Source of the DNA: Lysobacterales bacterium
Lineage (GTDB): Bacteria; Pseudomonadota; Gammaproteobacteria; Xanthomonadales; Xanthomonadaceae
Length of the DNA: 64,000 nt
Direction: 5' to 3'
Assembly (NCBI GenBank): GCA_017302135.1
Contig: JAFLDZ010000002.1
Span: 248,001-312,000 of the forward strand
Part shown: positions 35,970 to 46,487 of the stretch, in pieces
Layout of the letters: each line of letters begins with the position of its first letter
How positions within the stretch are numbered: position 1 is the stretch's first letter
Translations under genes and position numbers: made by a program
Notes under the pieces: model-generated
Database searches by the model: none
What the model was told of the DNA's origin: nothing
The model's input: only the letters and a program-made list of their open reading frames with translations

Positions 35970-36626
35970 TCAGGGTGAAGGCGAATCGTCGCCCGCAGCA
36001 GGGTCTTGAGGCGGCGCGATCGAAGCCTGCAGCGTTTCCGCCAGCCCTTCCAGATCGCCGGTCAGCGCGAGCCGCCAACCATGCGGCGTACGATGCAGGG
36101 TGATGGCTTCAACCTTGGTCATGGTCATGGCCTCGACCTTGGCGACATTGCGGGTGACCACATGCACCATGTCGCTGCCCTCGGCCACGCTCCCGATCAC
36201 GTCCTGACCTTCGAGCTTCGCGCTGGCCAGCGACATCGTATTGGCCATGATCCGGGCGAAGACCTCGCGGTCGGACAGCGCCTTGATTTCCTCGACCGAG
36301 GTCGCAGGCGCGAACAGCACCCACAGCATGAGCGCACCGGCGGACGCCTTGTCCTGCTCATTGTCCTGCTCCTGATCGGCGCGATCCTTGCCGGCCACGC
36401 CGACCACATCGAGCACCGGCAGCAGAAGTTCGCGAAAGCGCTTCAGCGCGGCGGGATCGAAGGTTTCGGCAGCAGCAACCCAGTCGGCGGTCTGCATACG
36501 CCTGTAGGCTTCGCGTGCGACCTGCTCGGGCGGCATGTCGACCGTCAGTTCAGCAGCAGCGACCGGCCCTGCGCACAGCAGCGCGAGCGACAGCAACAGA
36601 GGGCGAAGGAAGCGGAAACTGGGCAT
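35970..36626 (-). CDS. Exported protein of unknown function between truB and rpsO
   Basis: The 218-residue protein has a clear signal peptide (MPSFRFLRPLLLSLALLCAGPVAAA, cleavage near 25). The mature part is helical and charged, with ADWVAAAETFDPAALKRFRELLLPVL reminiscent of periplasmic proteins in which a damaged-site surveillance or transport role is unknown, and an acidic Gln/Asp stretch (DRADQEQDNEQDK). I do not recognise a family. It starts 17 bp after the truB stop, so it is co-transcribed with the translation operon, an unusual place for a secreted protein. Confidence 0.72.
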   Translation of the reverse strand: MPSFRFLRPLLLSLALLCAGPVAAAELTVDMPPEQVAREAYRRMQTADWVAAAETFDPAALKRFRELLLPVLDVVGVAGKDRADQEQDNEQDKASAGALMLWVLFAPATSVEEIKALSDREVFARIMANTMSLASAKLEGQDVIGSVAEGSDMVHVVTRNVAKVEAMTMTKVEAITLHRTPHGWRLALTGDLEGLAETLQASIAPPQDPAAGDDSPSP

Positions 36627-36643
36627 GCAACGGCTCCGTGAGT

Positions 36644-37594
36644 TCAGTGTTTTCCGGGATGTTGGCAGTGGAACAACCGCTGCGGCGAAAGGCTGCCTTC
36701 CTCATCGATCCGCGCGAGTCCGCGCGCGCGTCCGGCAGGATCGAACACCGCGCATTCGCCGGCGACTTCATGGCTCACCTGCAGCCGCTGGCCGTGTTCG
36801 AACCGGCGCACGCCGTCCTCGGTCAGATCGACCCGGCGATAGCCGACCAGCCCCACTTCGATCGGCAGCAGGCAGGCATCGAGACAGTGCGCGTCGCGTT
36901 CGGCGAGCGCCTGCAGCGATTCGAGCGTCCACATCCGCGGATCGCGGAAGGGATCCACCCACAGCCGCCGCAGTTCGGCGACATGCGCACCGCAGCCCAA
37001 TGCTTCACCAAGATCGCGCACGAGGCTGCGCACGTACGTGCCCGAACCGCACTCCACGTGAAGGCGCAGACACGGTTCGTCGCCATCGAGCAGATCGGCT
37101 TCGGACAGCAATTCAAAGGCATGGACATCGACCGGACGCGGATCGATTTCGATGGTCTCGCCGCGGCGTGCCTTCACGTACAGCGGTTCGCCGCCGCGCT
37201 TGAGCGCCGAATAGATCGGCGGCCGCTGCATGATGCGCCCGGTCAGATCGCGCAGCGCAGCATCGATGGTGCCGATGTCGTAGCGCTGCACGGGGCGCTC
37301 GCGCAGCAGGACGCCCTCGGCGTCATCGGTATCGGTGACGATCCCGAGCCGGGCCACGGTGTCGTAGGCCTTGCGCGAACCGAGCAGATTGCCGGCGATC
37401 TTGGTCGCTTCGCCGAAGCAGACCGGAAGCAGACCGGTCGCCAGGGGGTCTAGGCTGCCGGTATGCCCGGCTTTGTCCGCGCGGAACAGATGGCGCACGC
37501 GTTGCAGCGCCTGATTCGAGCTGAGTCCCTGCGGCTTGTCGAGCAGCAGAATGCCGTCGAGTTTGCGGAAGTGTTTGCGGGAAGCCTCGGCCAT
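36644..37594 (-). CDS. truB: tRNA pseudouridine(55) synthase TruB
   Basis: TruB makes pseudouridine 55 in the T-loop of nearly all tRNAs. The 316-residue protein has the N-terminal [17 protein letters not shown] and the catalytic aspartate D49 in [12 protein letters not shown], followed by the [14 protein letters not shown] block. The C-terminal PUA-like part (about 250-316) is present. It is 152 bp downstream of rbfA, a gap filled by a REPIN-like repeat pair. Confidence 0.97.
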   Translation of the reverse strand: MAEASRKHFRKLDGILLLDKPQGLSSNQALQRVRHLFRADKAGHTGSLDPLATGLLPVCFGEATKIAGNLLGSRKAYDTVARLGIVTDTDDAEGVLLRERPVQRYDIGTIDAALRDLTGRIMQRPPIYSALKRGGEPLYVKARRGETIEIDPRPVDVHAFELLSEADLLDGDEPCLRLHVECGSGTYVRSLVRDLGEALGCGAHVAELRRLWVDPFRDPRMWTLESLQALAERDAHCLDACLLPIEVGLVGYRRVDLTEDGVRRFEHGQRLQVSHEVAGECAVFDPAGRARGLARIDEEGSLSPQRLFHCQHPGKH

Positions 37595-37626
37595 CGGGGG
37601 ATGATATGTCCTAATCGACCGGTTCT

Positions 37627-37750
37627 GTAGGGTGGGCGCTGGCCCACCATTTCGATCATCACGATCGCATCAGGCAATGAGCGAAACTGTTTCGATCATT
37701 CGACTTTGCGGGTAGAACGCTCGCGATGGCGGGCCAGGGGCCCGCCCTAC
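37627..37750. repeat. Paired inverted GTAG palindromes (REPIN-like), overlapping the rbfA stop
   Basis: A GTAGGGTGGGCGCTGGCCCA palindrome at 37627 faces an inverted copy ending CCCGCCCTAC at 37750. The two heads match those at 20263-20385. The right-hand GTAG, read on the minus strand, supplies the TAG stop codon of rbfA (37747-37749). The spacer contains several GATCATT-type short repeats. Confidence 0.8.
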
Positions 37751-38097
37751 GAATCGGTGTTGAGATCGCGCAGGAGGTTGTCGATGCGCTCGCCGCGGTC
37801 CACGGAATCGTCGTAGTGGAAATGCAGTTCGGGGGTGTGGCGCATCTTCACCGCACGCGAGAGCTCGTGGCGGATTTCCGGCACCAGTTCCTTGAGGCCC
37901 TTCATCGCTTCCTTCGCGCGCTCGGGCTGCAGCGCGGTCACGAAGACTTTGGCATGCGCCATGTCGCGGGTGACCTCGACATCGGACACGCTGACCGACG
38001 GCAGGCCGTGCACGCGCACCATGGCGTGCACGATGGTGCCCAGCTCACGGCGGAGCTGGGCGGAGACGCGATCGGTGCGATGGAAGGACTTCTTCAC
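37747..38097 (-). CDS. rbfA: Ribosome-binding factor A
   Basis: RbfA matures the 5' end of 16S rRNA on the 30S subunit. The start is a GTG at 38097 (MKKSFHRTDRVSAQLRREL), giving 116 residues. The KH-like fold shows VSVSDVEVTRDMAHAKVFVT and the conserved helix ending in KMRHTPELHFHYDDSVDRGERIDNLL. The last codon is directly followed by TAG belonging to a REP head, so the C-terminus (NTDS) was set or edited by that repeat. It follows infB by 31 bp. Confidence 0.96.
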   Translation of the reverse strand: MKKSFHRTDRVSAQLRRELGTIVHAMVRVHGLPSVSVSDVEVTRDMAHAKVFVTALQPERAKEAMKGLKELVPEIRHELSRAVKMRHTPELHFHYDDSVDRGERIDNLLRDLNTDS

Positions 38098-38128
38098 GGG
38101 ATCGTCTTCAGAGTTTCACAGCGCGCGC

Positions 38129-40744
<2,616 letters not shown>

Positions 40745-40934
40745 TCGGTGTCCGTATCCTGAGGCGCGGCCGGCGATGGTTCGACGGTGCCGCGCGTGGG
40801 CTGCTTATTGTGAAGCTGCTGGTTGTACTGCTGGGCTCGCGTGAGGCTGGACTGGGGGCAGACCGGCCTCGGGTGAGATCGTTCTCGGTAAGAGAGCGCT
40901 CGGCACGAGCTGGATTCTAATCGTGTTGCGTGGC

Positions 40935-42446
40935 TCAGGTTTCGCGTTCGAGACGGGCGATTTCCTCGGCACGGGCGGCCAGGATCAGCGCCGCAGCGCG
41001 GGCCTCGTCCAGACCCTCGATGCCGAACTCCGCCACCTCGTCCGCGCCCAGCTCGCCCAGGTCGTCGACGGTGCGGACACCGTGCGCGGCCAGTGCGTAT
41101 GCGGTATCGCTGTCCATGCCGTCCAGACCCAGCAGATCCTCGGCCGGCTGGTGCTCGTCCAGCTCTTCCTCGACTGCCAGGGCCTCGTTCAGCAGGGCGT
41201 CGCGGGCGCGCGAACGGAGCTCTTCGACGATGTCTTCGTCGAAACCCTCCACCGCCAGCAGCTCGCCGACCGGCACGTAAGCGATTTCCTCGACCGTGCT
41301 GAAGCCTTCGGCCACCAGGATGCTCGCGATTTCCTCGTCGACTTCGAGTTTTGCCATGAACAGCTGACGGGCGGCGGTCTGCTCGGCTTCGCTCTTGGCC
41401 TGGACCTGATCGGCGGTCATCACGTTCAGCTGCCAACCGGTCAAACGACTGGCGAGGCGCACGTTCTGGCCGCCCTTGCCGATCGCCTGGGCCAGACGCT
41501 CTTCGGCGACCGCCAGATCCATCGAGTGCTTCTCTTCGTCGACGATGATCGACTGCACTTCCGCCGGGGCCATCGCATTGATCACGAACTGCGCCGGATT
41601 GTCGGACCACAGGACGATATCGACACGCTCGCCGTTGAGTTCGTTCGACACCGCCTGCACGCGCGAACCGCGCATGCCGATGCAGGCGCCGATCGGATCG
41701 GTACGGGTGTCGTAGGCGATGACGGCGATCTTGGCGCGATCGCCCGGGTCGCGGGCGCAGGCCTTGATTTCAACCAGACCTTGGCCGACTTCCGGCACTT
41801 CAAGCTTGAACAGCTCCATCATGAATTCGGGCGCAGCGCGGCTGATGAACAACTGCGGGCCGCGCGGCTCGCTGCGCACGTCGAACAGATAGCCACGAAC
41901 GCGGTCGCCGGCGCGCACGACGTCGCGCGGGATGGCCTTGTCTTTGGGAATGAAGGCTTCGGCATTGCCGCCGAGGTCAACGTACACATTGCCGCGTTCG
42001 ACGCGCTTGACGATACCGGTCACCAGTTCGCCGACGCGGTCTTTCCATCCATCGACGACCTGATTGCGCTCGGCCTCGCGTACGCGCTGCACGATCACCT
42101 GCTTGGCGGCCTGCGCGGCGATGCGGCCGAATTCGGGATTCTCGATCTGCTCTTCGATGTAGTCGCCGACTTCCACGCCTTCGACTTCGTCGACGGCATC
42201 CATCAGACGGGTCTGGCGGTCGGGCGACTCCATCACCACATCGTCGGCGACCACTTCCCAGCGACGGAAGGTCTCGTAGCTGCCGTCCTTCGGATTGATC
42301 GACACGCGGGTCAGGACATCTTGTTCGTGATACCGCTTCTTGGCCGCCGTCGCCAGCGCCGCCTCGAGGGCCTCGATGATGACCGACTCGGGCACGCCCT
42401 TTTCATTGGCGACCGCGTCGACGACAAGCAGGAGTTCCTTACTCAT
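40935..42446 (-). CDS. nusA: Transcription termination/antitermination factor NusA
   Basis: NusA binds RNA polymerase and nascent RNA. The 503-residue protein has the N-terminal polymerase-binding domain (MSKELLLVVDAVANEKGVP), an S1 domain, two KH domains (GACIGMRGSRVQAV and AIGKGGQNVRLAS) and two C-terminal acidic helical repeats (ILVAEGFSTVEEIA and a second related one). The duplicated acidic repeats are the gammaproteobacterial form. It follows rimP by 105 bp. Confidence 0.98.
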   Translation of the reverse strand: MSKELLLVVDAVANEKGVPESVIIEALEAALATAAKKRYHEQDVLTRVSINPKDGSYETFRRWEVVADDVVMESPDRQTRLMDAVDEVEGVEVGDYIEEQIENPEFGRIAAQAAKQVIVQRVREAERNQVVDGWKDRVGELVTGIVKRVERGNVYVDLGGNAEAFIPKDKAIPRDVVRAGDRVRGYLFDVRSEPRGPQLFISRAAPEFMMELFKLEVPEVGQGLVEIKACARDPGDRAKIAVIAYDTRTDPIGACIGMRGSRVQAVSNELNGERVDIVLWSDNPAQFVINAMAPAEVQSIIVDEEKHSMDLAVAEERLAQAIGKGGQNVRLASRLTGWQLNVMTADQVQAKSEAEQTAARQLFMAKLEVDEEIASILVAEGFSTVEEIAYVPVGELLAVEGFDEDIVEELRSRARDALLNEALAVEEELDEHQPAEDLLGLDGMDSDTAYALAAHGVRTVDDLGELGADEVAEFGIEGLDEARAAALILAARAEEIARLERET

Positions 42447-42551
42447 TCTGTTACGCCTCTAAAACTTGAATGTCGTGTCTTGGTTGGAAGCGAAGACGTG
42501 ATGCCAGGTCTGCGCCGGAAGCCCTTCGCGTACGAAGCGCCGCAATCCCGT

Positions 42552-43172
42552 TCAACTGCCCGAAGACCGCGTGGCCTTCGGTTTACCCTTCGGCTTGCCT
42601 GCCGATTTTCCGGCCGGTCTTTTCCTGTCGGGCCTCGCCGGTGGTTCCTGCTTCGCCGGACCGAAACCCAGCGCAGCCCAATCGGGGATCAAACGCGCCT
42701 TCTCGATATTCTCGAAAGCGATCGAAACGCGCTGCGGCTCGGGTTTGGCGTCGAGTTCGACGTCGATCCGCTCGCCCTCGACCGCAACGATCTTCCCCTG
42801 CAGCTTGCGGCGCCCGTCCTGCGGGAGTTTCAAGCCGATCTTGGCCTGCTCACCGAGGAAGCGCGCGAACTGCGCGGGAGTGAACAAGGGACGATCCACA
42901 CCCGGCGACGACACTTCCAGCGTGTAGTGACTGCTGATCGGATCCTCGACATCGAGCTGTGCGGAGACTTCCCGACTGACCGACTCGCAATCTTCGATAC
43001 CGACCATGCGCGGTGTTTCCGCATCGCCGATCGCATCCTGCGGAATATCGATGTAAAGCCGCAACAACGCGCCGCCCGGAGAAGGCAGATACTCGACACC
43101 GAGCAGTTCCAGGCCCAGAGCCTGCACCGTCGGCGACAGTAGATTCGAGATGTCGGTGGCCTTGTCCGCCAT
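42552..43172 (-). CDS. rimP: Ribosome maturation factor RimP
   Basis: RimP assists 30S assembly. The protein starts MADKATDISNLLSPTVQALG and has GVEYLPSPGGALLRLYID, CESVSREVSAQLDVEDPI and YTLEVSSPGVDRPLF, all typical. At 206 residues it is longer than the enterobacterial form because of a basic Lys/Pro/Arg-rich tail (about residues 172-206) that probably contacts rRNA. It is the first gene of the nusA-infB operon and is preceded by a terminator hairpin that lies between it and tRNA-fMet. Confidence 0.96.
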   Translation of the reverse strand: MADKATDISNLLSPTVQALGLELLGVEYLPSPGGALLRLYIDIPQDAIGDAETPRMVGIEDCESVSREVSAQLDVEDPISSHYTLEVSSPGVDRPLFTPAQFARFLGEQAKIGLKLPQDGRRKLQGKIVAVEGERIDVELDAKPEPQRVSIAFENIEKARLIPDWAALGFGPAKQEPPARPDRKRPAGKSAGKPKGKPKATRSSGS

Positions 43173-43186
43173 AAAATTTCCGGAAT

Positions 43187-43211
43187 GAAAAAGGGGCCTC
43201 GCGGGCCCCTT
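43187..43211 (-). terminator. Terminator/attenuator between tRNA-fMet and rimP
   Basis: An 8-bp stem AAGGGGCC/GGCCCCTT (43191-43198 with 43204-43211) is followed on the minus strand by UUUUU, 15 bases before the rimP ATG. It should stop most tRNA transcripts and would attenuate read-through into rimP. Confidence 0.85.
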
Positions 43212-43320
43212 GTCCGATACCGCTGGATTTCGGCGTCGAAGCGCAGCTCATGCTTCGACCAAGCCCGACTTCCCTGTTCGTCGATCGCCTTGAAACATGG
43301 CGATTTTCGAACTTGAAAGC

Positions 43321-43397
43321 TGGTAGCGGGGGCAGGATTTGAACCTGCGACCTTCGGGTTATGAGCCCGACGAGCTGCCAGACTGCTCCACCCCGCA
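43321..43397 (-). tRNA. Initiator tRNA-Met (anticodon CAT)
   Basis: A 77-nt tRNA with anticodon CAT (43361-43363 on the plus strand as ATG). Initiator features: three consecutive G-C pairs in the anticodon stem (TCGGG/CCCGA) and no Watson-Crick pair at 1:72 (U-U here). CCA is encoded. It sits between nuoN and rimP, as in related genomes. Confidence 0.96.
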
Positions 43398-43492
43398 TCA
43401 GGAGCGGAATTATGGTGACAGCGTCGTGAAAATGCAAGCCATTGTTATGCGGCCTAAGCGGCTGCCGCAGATACGGACGCAGCCGATTCAGC

Positions 43493-44926
43493 TTAGGCGA
43501 AAGCCTTCTGGCACCAGGCCATGATCGGATTCCAGGCGATGCCCAGTACCAGAAGAGACAGGGCATTGACCGCGAACACCACGCGCAGAGACAAGTCTTC
43601 GCGCTGCATCATCGGCTCGCCCTCGGGTTCATCGAAGTACATCGCACGGATCACCCGCAGGTAATAGAACGCGCCGATGACCGCGAACACGATACCGACG
43701 ATGACCAGCCAGATCTGGCCGCCTTCCCACGCCGCGCGCAGCACCGCCAGCTTCGCCCAGAAACCGAGGAACGGGGGCACACCGGCCAGCGAGGCCATCA
43801 CGCACAACACCAGACCCGCCATCCACGGGCTGCGGGCGTTCAGGCCCTTGAAGTCCTCGATCCGGTCGGCTTCGAAGCCCACCCGGGACAGCACCACGAT
43901 CGTGCCGAACGCCGCCGCCGCCATCACTGCATAGCTGATGGCGTAGAACATACCGGCCGCATAGCCGACCGCCCCGCCGCCGGCCAGGCCCATCAGCAGG
44001 AAGCCGACGTGCGACACGGTCGAATAGGCGAGCATGCGCTTGAGATTGGTTTGCGCCAGCGCGATCAGATTGCCGACCACCAGCGACAGCGCCGCGATTC
44101 CGGACAACAGCGTCCGCCACTGCTCGTCGAGCGGGCCGACGCCGGCTTCGAGCAGCCGGTAGGCCATCGCGAACGCGGCCAGTTTGGGCGCAGCGCCGAT
44201 GAACAGGGTGATCGGCGTGGGTGCGCCCTGATAGACGTCCGGCAGCCACATGTGGAACGGCGCGGCGCCGAATTTGAACGCGATGCCTGCGACCAGGAAT
44301 ACCATCCCGGTCAACAGGATCGGCGTGTCAGTGGTCGCGGCGTGGATCGCAGCGAGATCGAGACTGCCGGTCGCGCCGTAGATCAGCGACATGCCGTACA
44401 ACAACATGCCCGATGCCAGCGAGCCCAGCACGAAATACTTCATCGCCGCTTCCGAGGCCAGCGGACCGTCGCGGTCCGTCGCGACCAGCGCGTAGGAACA
44501 CAGGGCAAGCATTTCGAGGCCGAGATAGACCATCACCAGATTGCCGGCCGAGATCAGCAGCATCATGCCCGCGACGGAAAACAGCATCAGTACCGCGATC
44601 TCGCCCTTGTACAGGCCTCGCTCGCGCAGGAACGACCACGTGTAGACCATCGCCAGCGCGCTGATCACACAGACCACCCATTTCAGTACGTCGGCCATGG
44701 TGTCGCGAATGAACATGCCGTTGAGCACCGTGCCCTGCCCGCCCACATCCAGAGCGATCATGCCTGCGACCGCGATCAGCGTGGCGATGGCCAGGATATG
44801 GACGATGCCGCGCTGACGCTCGCTGACGAACAGATCGAGCAGCAGCAGTGCGAACGCAGCGCCCACGAGCACCAGCTCGGGCAGCAACGGCATCAGATCG
44901 GCGGGAGTGACGCTGTTTGCAATCAT
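43493..44926 (-). CDS. nuoN: NADH-quinone oxidoreductase subunit N
   Basis: NuoN is one of three antiporter-like membrane subunits of complex I. The 477-residue protein has about 14 hydrophobic helices and family motifs (LVMVYLGLEMLALCSYALVA; YSTVSHVGFLLMGLAGG). It is the last gene of the nuo operon and lies 7 bp after nuoM, so the two are co-translated. Confidence 0.96.
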   Translation of the reverse strand: MIANSVTPADLMPLLPELVLVGAAFALLLLDLFVSERQRGIVHILAIATLIAVAGMIALDVGGQGTVLNGMFIRDTMADVLKWVVCVISALAMVYTWSFLRERGLYKGEIAVLMLFSVAGMMLLISAGNLVMVYLGLEMLALCSYALVATDRDGPLASEAAMKYFVLGSLASGMLLYGMSLIYGATGSLDLAAIHAATTDTPILLTGMVFLVAGIAFKFGAAPFHMWLPDVYQGAPTPITLFIGAAPKLAAFAMAYRLLEAGVGPLDEQWRTLLSGIAALSLVVGNLIALAQTNLKRMLAYSTVSHVGFLLMGLAGGGAVGYAAGMFYAISYAVMAAAAFGTIVVLSRVGFEADRIEDFKGLNARSPWMAGLVLCVMASLAGVPPFLGFWAKLAVLRAAWEGGQIWLVIVGIVFAVIGAFYYLRVIRAMYFDEPEGEPMMQREDLSLRVVFAVNALSLLVLGIAWNPIMAWCQKAFA

Positions 44927-44933
44927 GATGGTC

Positions 44934-46445
44934 TCAGAGCTTGCTGATCGCCAGCTGGCTGGCGAGTTGGGCGATGGCGGGTTCCATCAGATCGGTCAAC
45001 GGCTTCGGATACAGACCGATGAGCAGCACGCCTGCAGCGAAGACCGAAAGCACGATCCATTCGCGTGGATTGATGTCTTCGAGCTCGGCGACATGGGCAT
45101 TGCCGATCTCGCCGAACACCACGCGCTTCACCAGCCACAGCGTGTAGGCGGCGCCGATGATCAGCGTCATCGCAGCGGTGAAAGCGAGCAGCGGATGCGC
45201 CTGGAAACTGGCCAGGATGACCATGAATTCGCCGACGAAACCCGAGGTGCCCGGCAGTCCGGCGTTGGCCATGCTGAAGAACACCATGAACGCGGCGAAC
45301 CACGGCATCACGTTGGCGACGCCGCCGTAATCCTTGATCATGCGGCTGTGCATGCGGTCGTAGAGCACGCCGACGCAGGAGAACATCGCGCCGGAGATGA
45401 AGCCGTGCGACACCATCTGCACCATCGCGCCCTGCATGCCGAGTCGCGCGGCTTCGGGATTGCCGGCATCGCGCACCAGCATCATCGCGATGAAGATGCC
45501 GAGCGTGACGAAGCCCATGTGCGAGATCGACGAATAGGCGATCAGCTTCTTCATGTCCTCCTGCACCAGCGCGACCAGCCCGATGTAGACCACGGCGATC
45601 AGGCTCAGCGCGATGACCAGCCAGGCGAATTCGTGACTGGCATCGGGGACGATCGGCAGATTGAAGCGCAGGAAACCATAGCCGCCGATCTTCAGCATGA
45701 TCGCCGCCAGGATCACCGAGCCGCCGGTCGGCGCTTCGACGTGGGCGTCGGGCAGCCAGGTGTGGACCGGGAACATCGGCACCTTGACCGCAAACGCGAT
45801 CAAAAACGCGAAGAACAGCCACATCTGTTCATGCGCGGCCAACGGCAGCGCGTACAGGTCGGGCAACTGCCAGCTGCCCGCTTTCAGGTACAGGTAAATC
45901 AACCCGACCAGCATGAACACCGAGCCGAGGAAGGTGTACAGGAAGAACTTCACCGACGCATACACGCGACGCGGACCGCCCCAGACGCCGATGATGATGA
46001 ACATCGGAATCAGCATGCCCTCGAAGAACACATAGAAGAGCATGGCATCGACAGCGGCGAAGACGCCGATCATCAGGCCTTCGAGGAACAGGAACGCGGC
46101 CACGTACTGGTTCACGCGCTTGTCGATCGAACCCCACGCACCGATCAGCACCAGCGCGGTGACCAGCGTGGTCAGCACGATCAGCGCGACCGAAAGACCG
46201 TCGGCGCCGAGGTGGTACTGGATACCGTAGGCCGGAATCCACTCGCGCTGCTCGACGAACTGAAGCGCCGAAGTGAAGTGATCGAACCCGGTCAGCAGCG
46301 GAATGCTCAGGGCGAACGTCGCCAACGCGACCGTCAGCGCCAGCCAGCGCGCGGTGTGCGCCCGCTGATTGCCGAGCGCGAGCGCGACTGCGCCGCCGAC
46401 GATGGGCAGCCAGACCAGGATGCTGAGAAGAGGCCAATTTTGCAT
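44934..46445 (-). CDS. nuoM: NADH-quinone oxidoreductase subunit M
   Basis: NuoM is the central antiporter-like proton channel of complex I. The 503-residue protein has about 14 membrane helices, the functionally important glutamate (E142 in FFEGMLIPMF) and the THTWLPDAHVEAPTGGSVIL discontinuous-helix region. It begins MQNWPLLSILVWLPIVGG and follows nuoL by 42 bp. Confidence 0.97.
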   Translation of the reverse strand: MQNWPLLSILVWLPIVGGAVALALGNQRAHTARWLALTVALATFALSIPLLTGFDHFTSALQFVEQREWIPAYGIQYHLGADGLSVALIVLTTLVTALVLIGAWGSIDKRVNQYVAAFLFLEGLMIGVFAAVDAMLFYVFFEGMLIPMFIIIGVWGGPRRVYASVKFFLYTFLGSVFMLVGLIYLYLKAGSWQLPDLYALPLAAHEQMWLFFAFLIAFAVKVPMFPVHTWLPDAHVEAPTGGSVILAAIMLKIGGYGFLRFNLPIVPDASHEFAWLVIALSLIAVVYIGLVALVQEDMKKLIAYSSISHMGFVTLGIFIAMMLVRDAGNPEAARLGMQGAMVQMVSHGFISGAMFSCVGVLYDRMHSRMIKDYGGVANVMPWFAAFMVFFSMANAGLPGTSGFVGEFMVILASFQAHPLLAFTAAMTLIIGAAYTLWLVKRVVFGEIGNAHVAELEDINPREWIVLSVFAAGVLLIGLYPKPLTDLMEPAIAQLASQLAISKL

Positions 46446-46487
46446 CGCGATTCGGTATCCGTCAGTTCGTTTCGATCGACATCGAAG

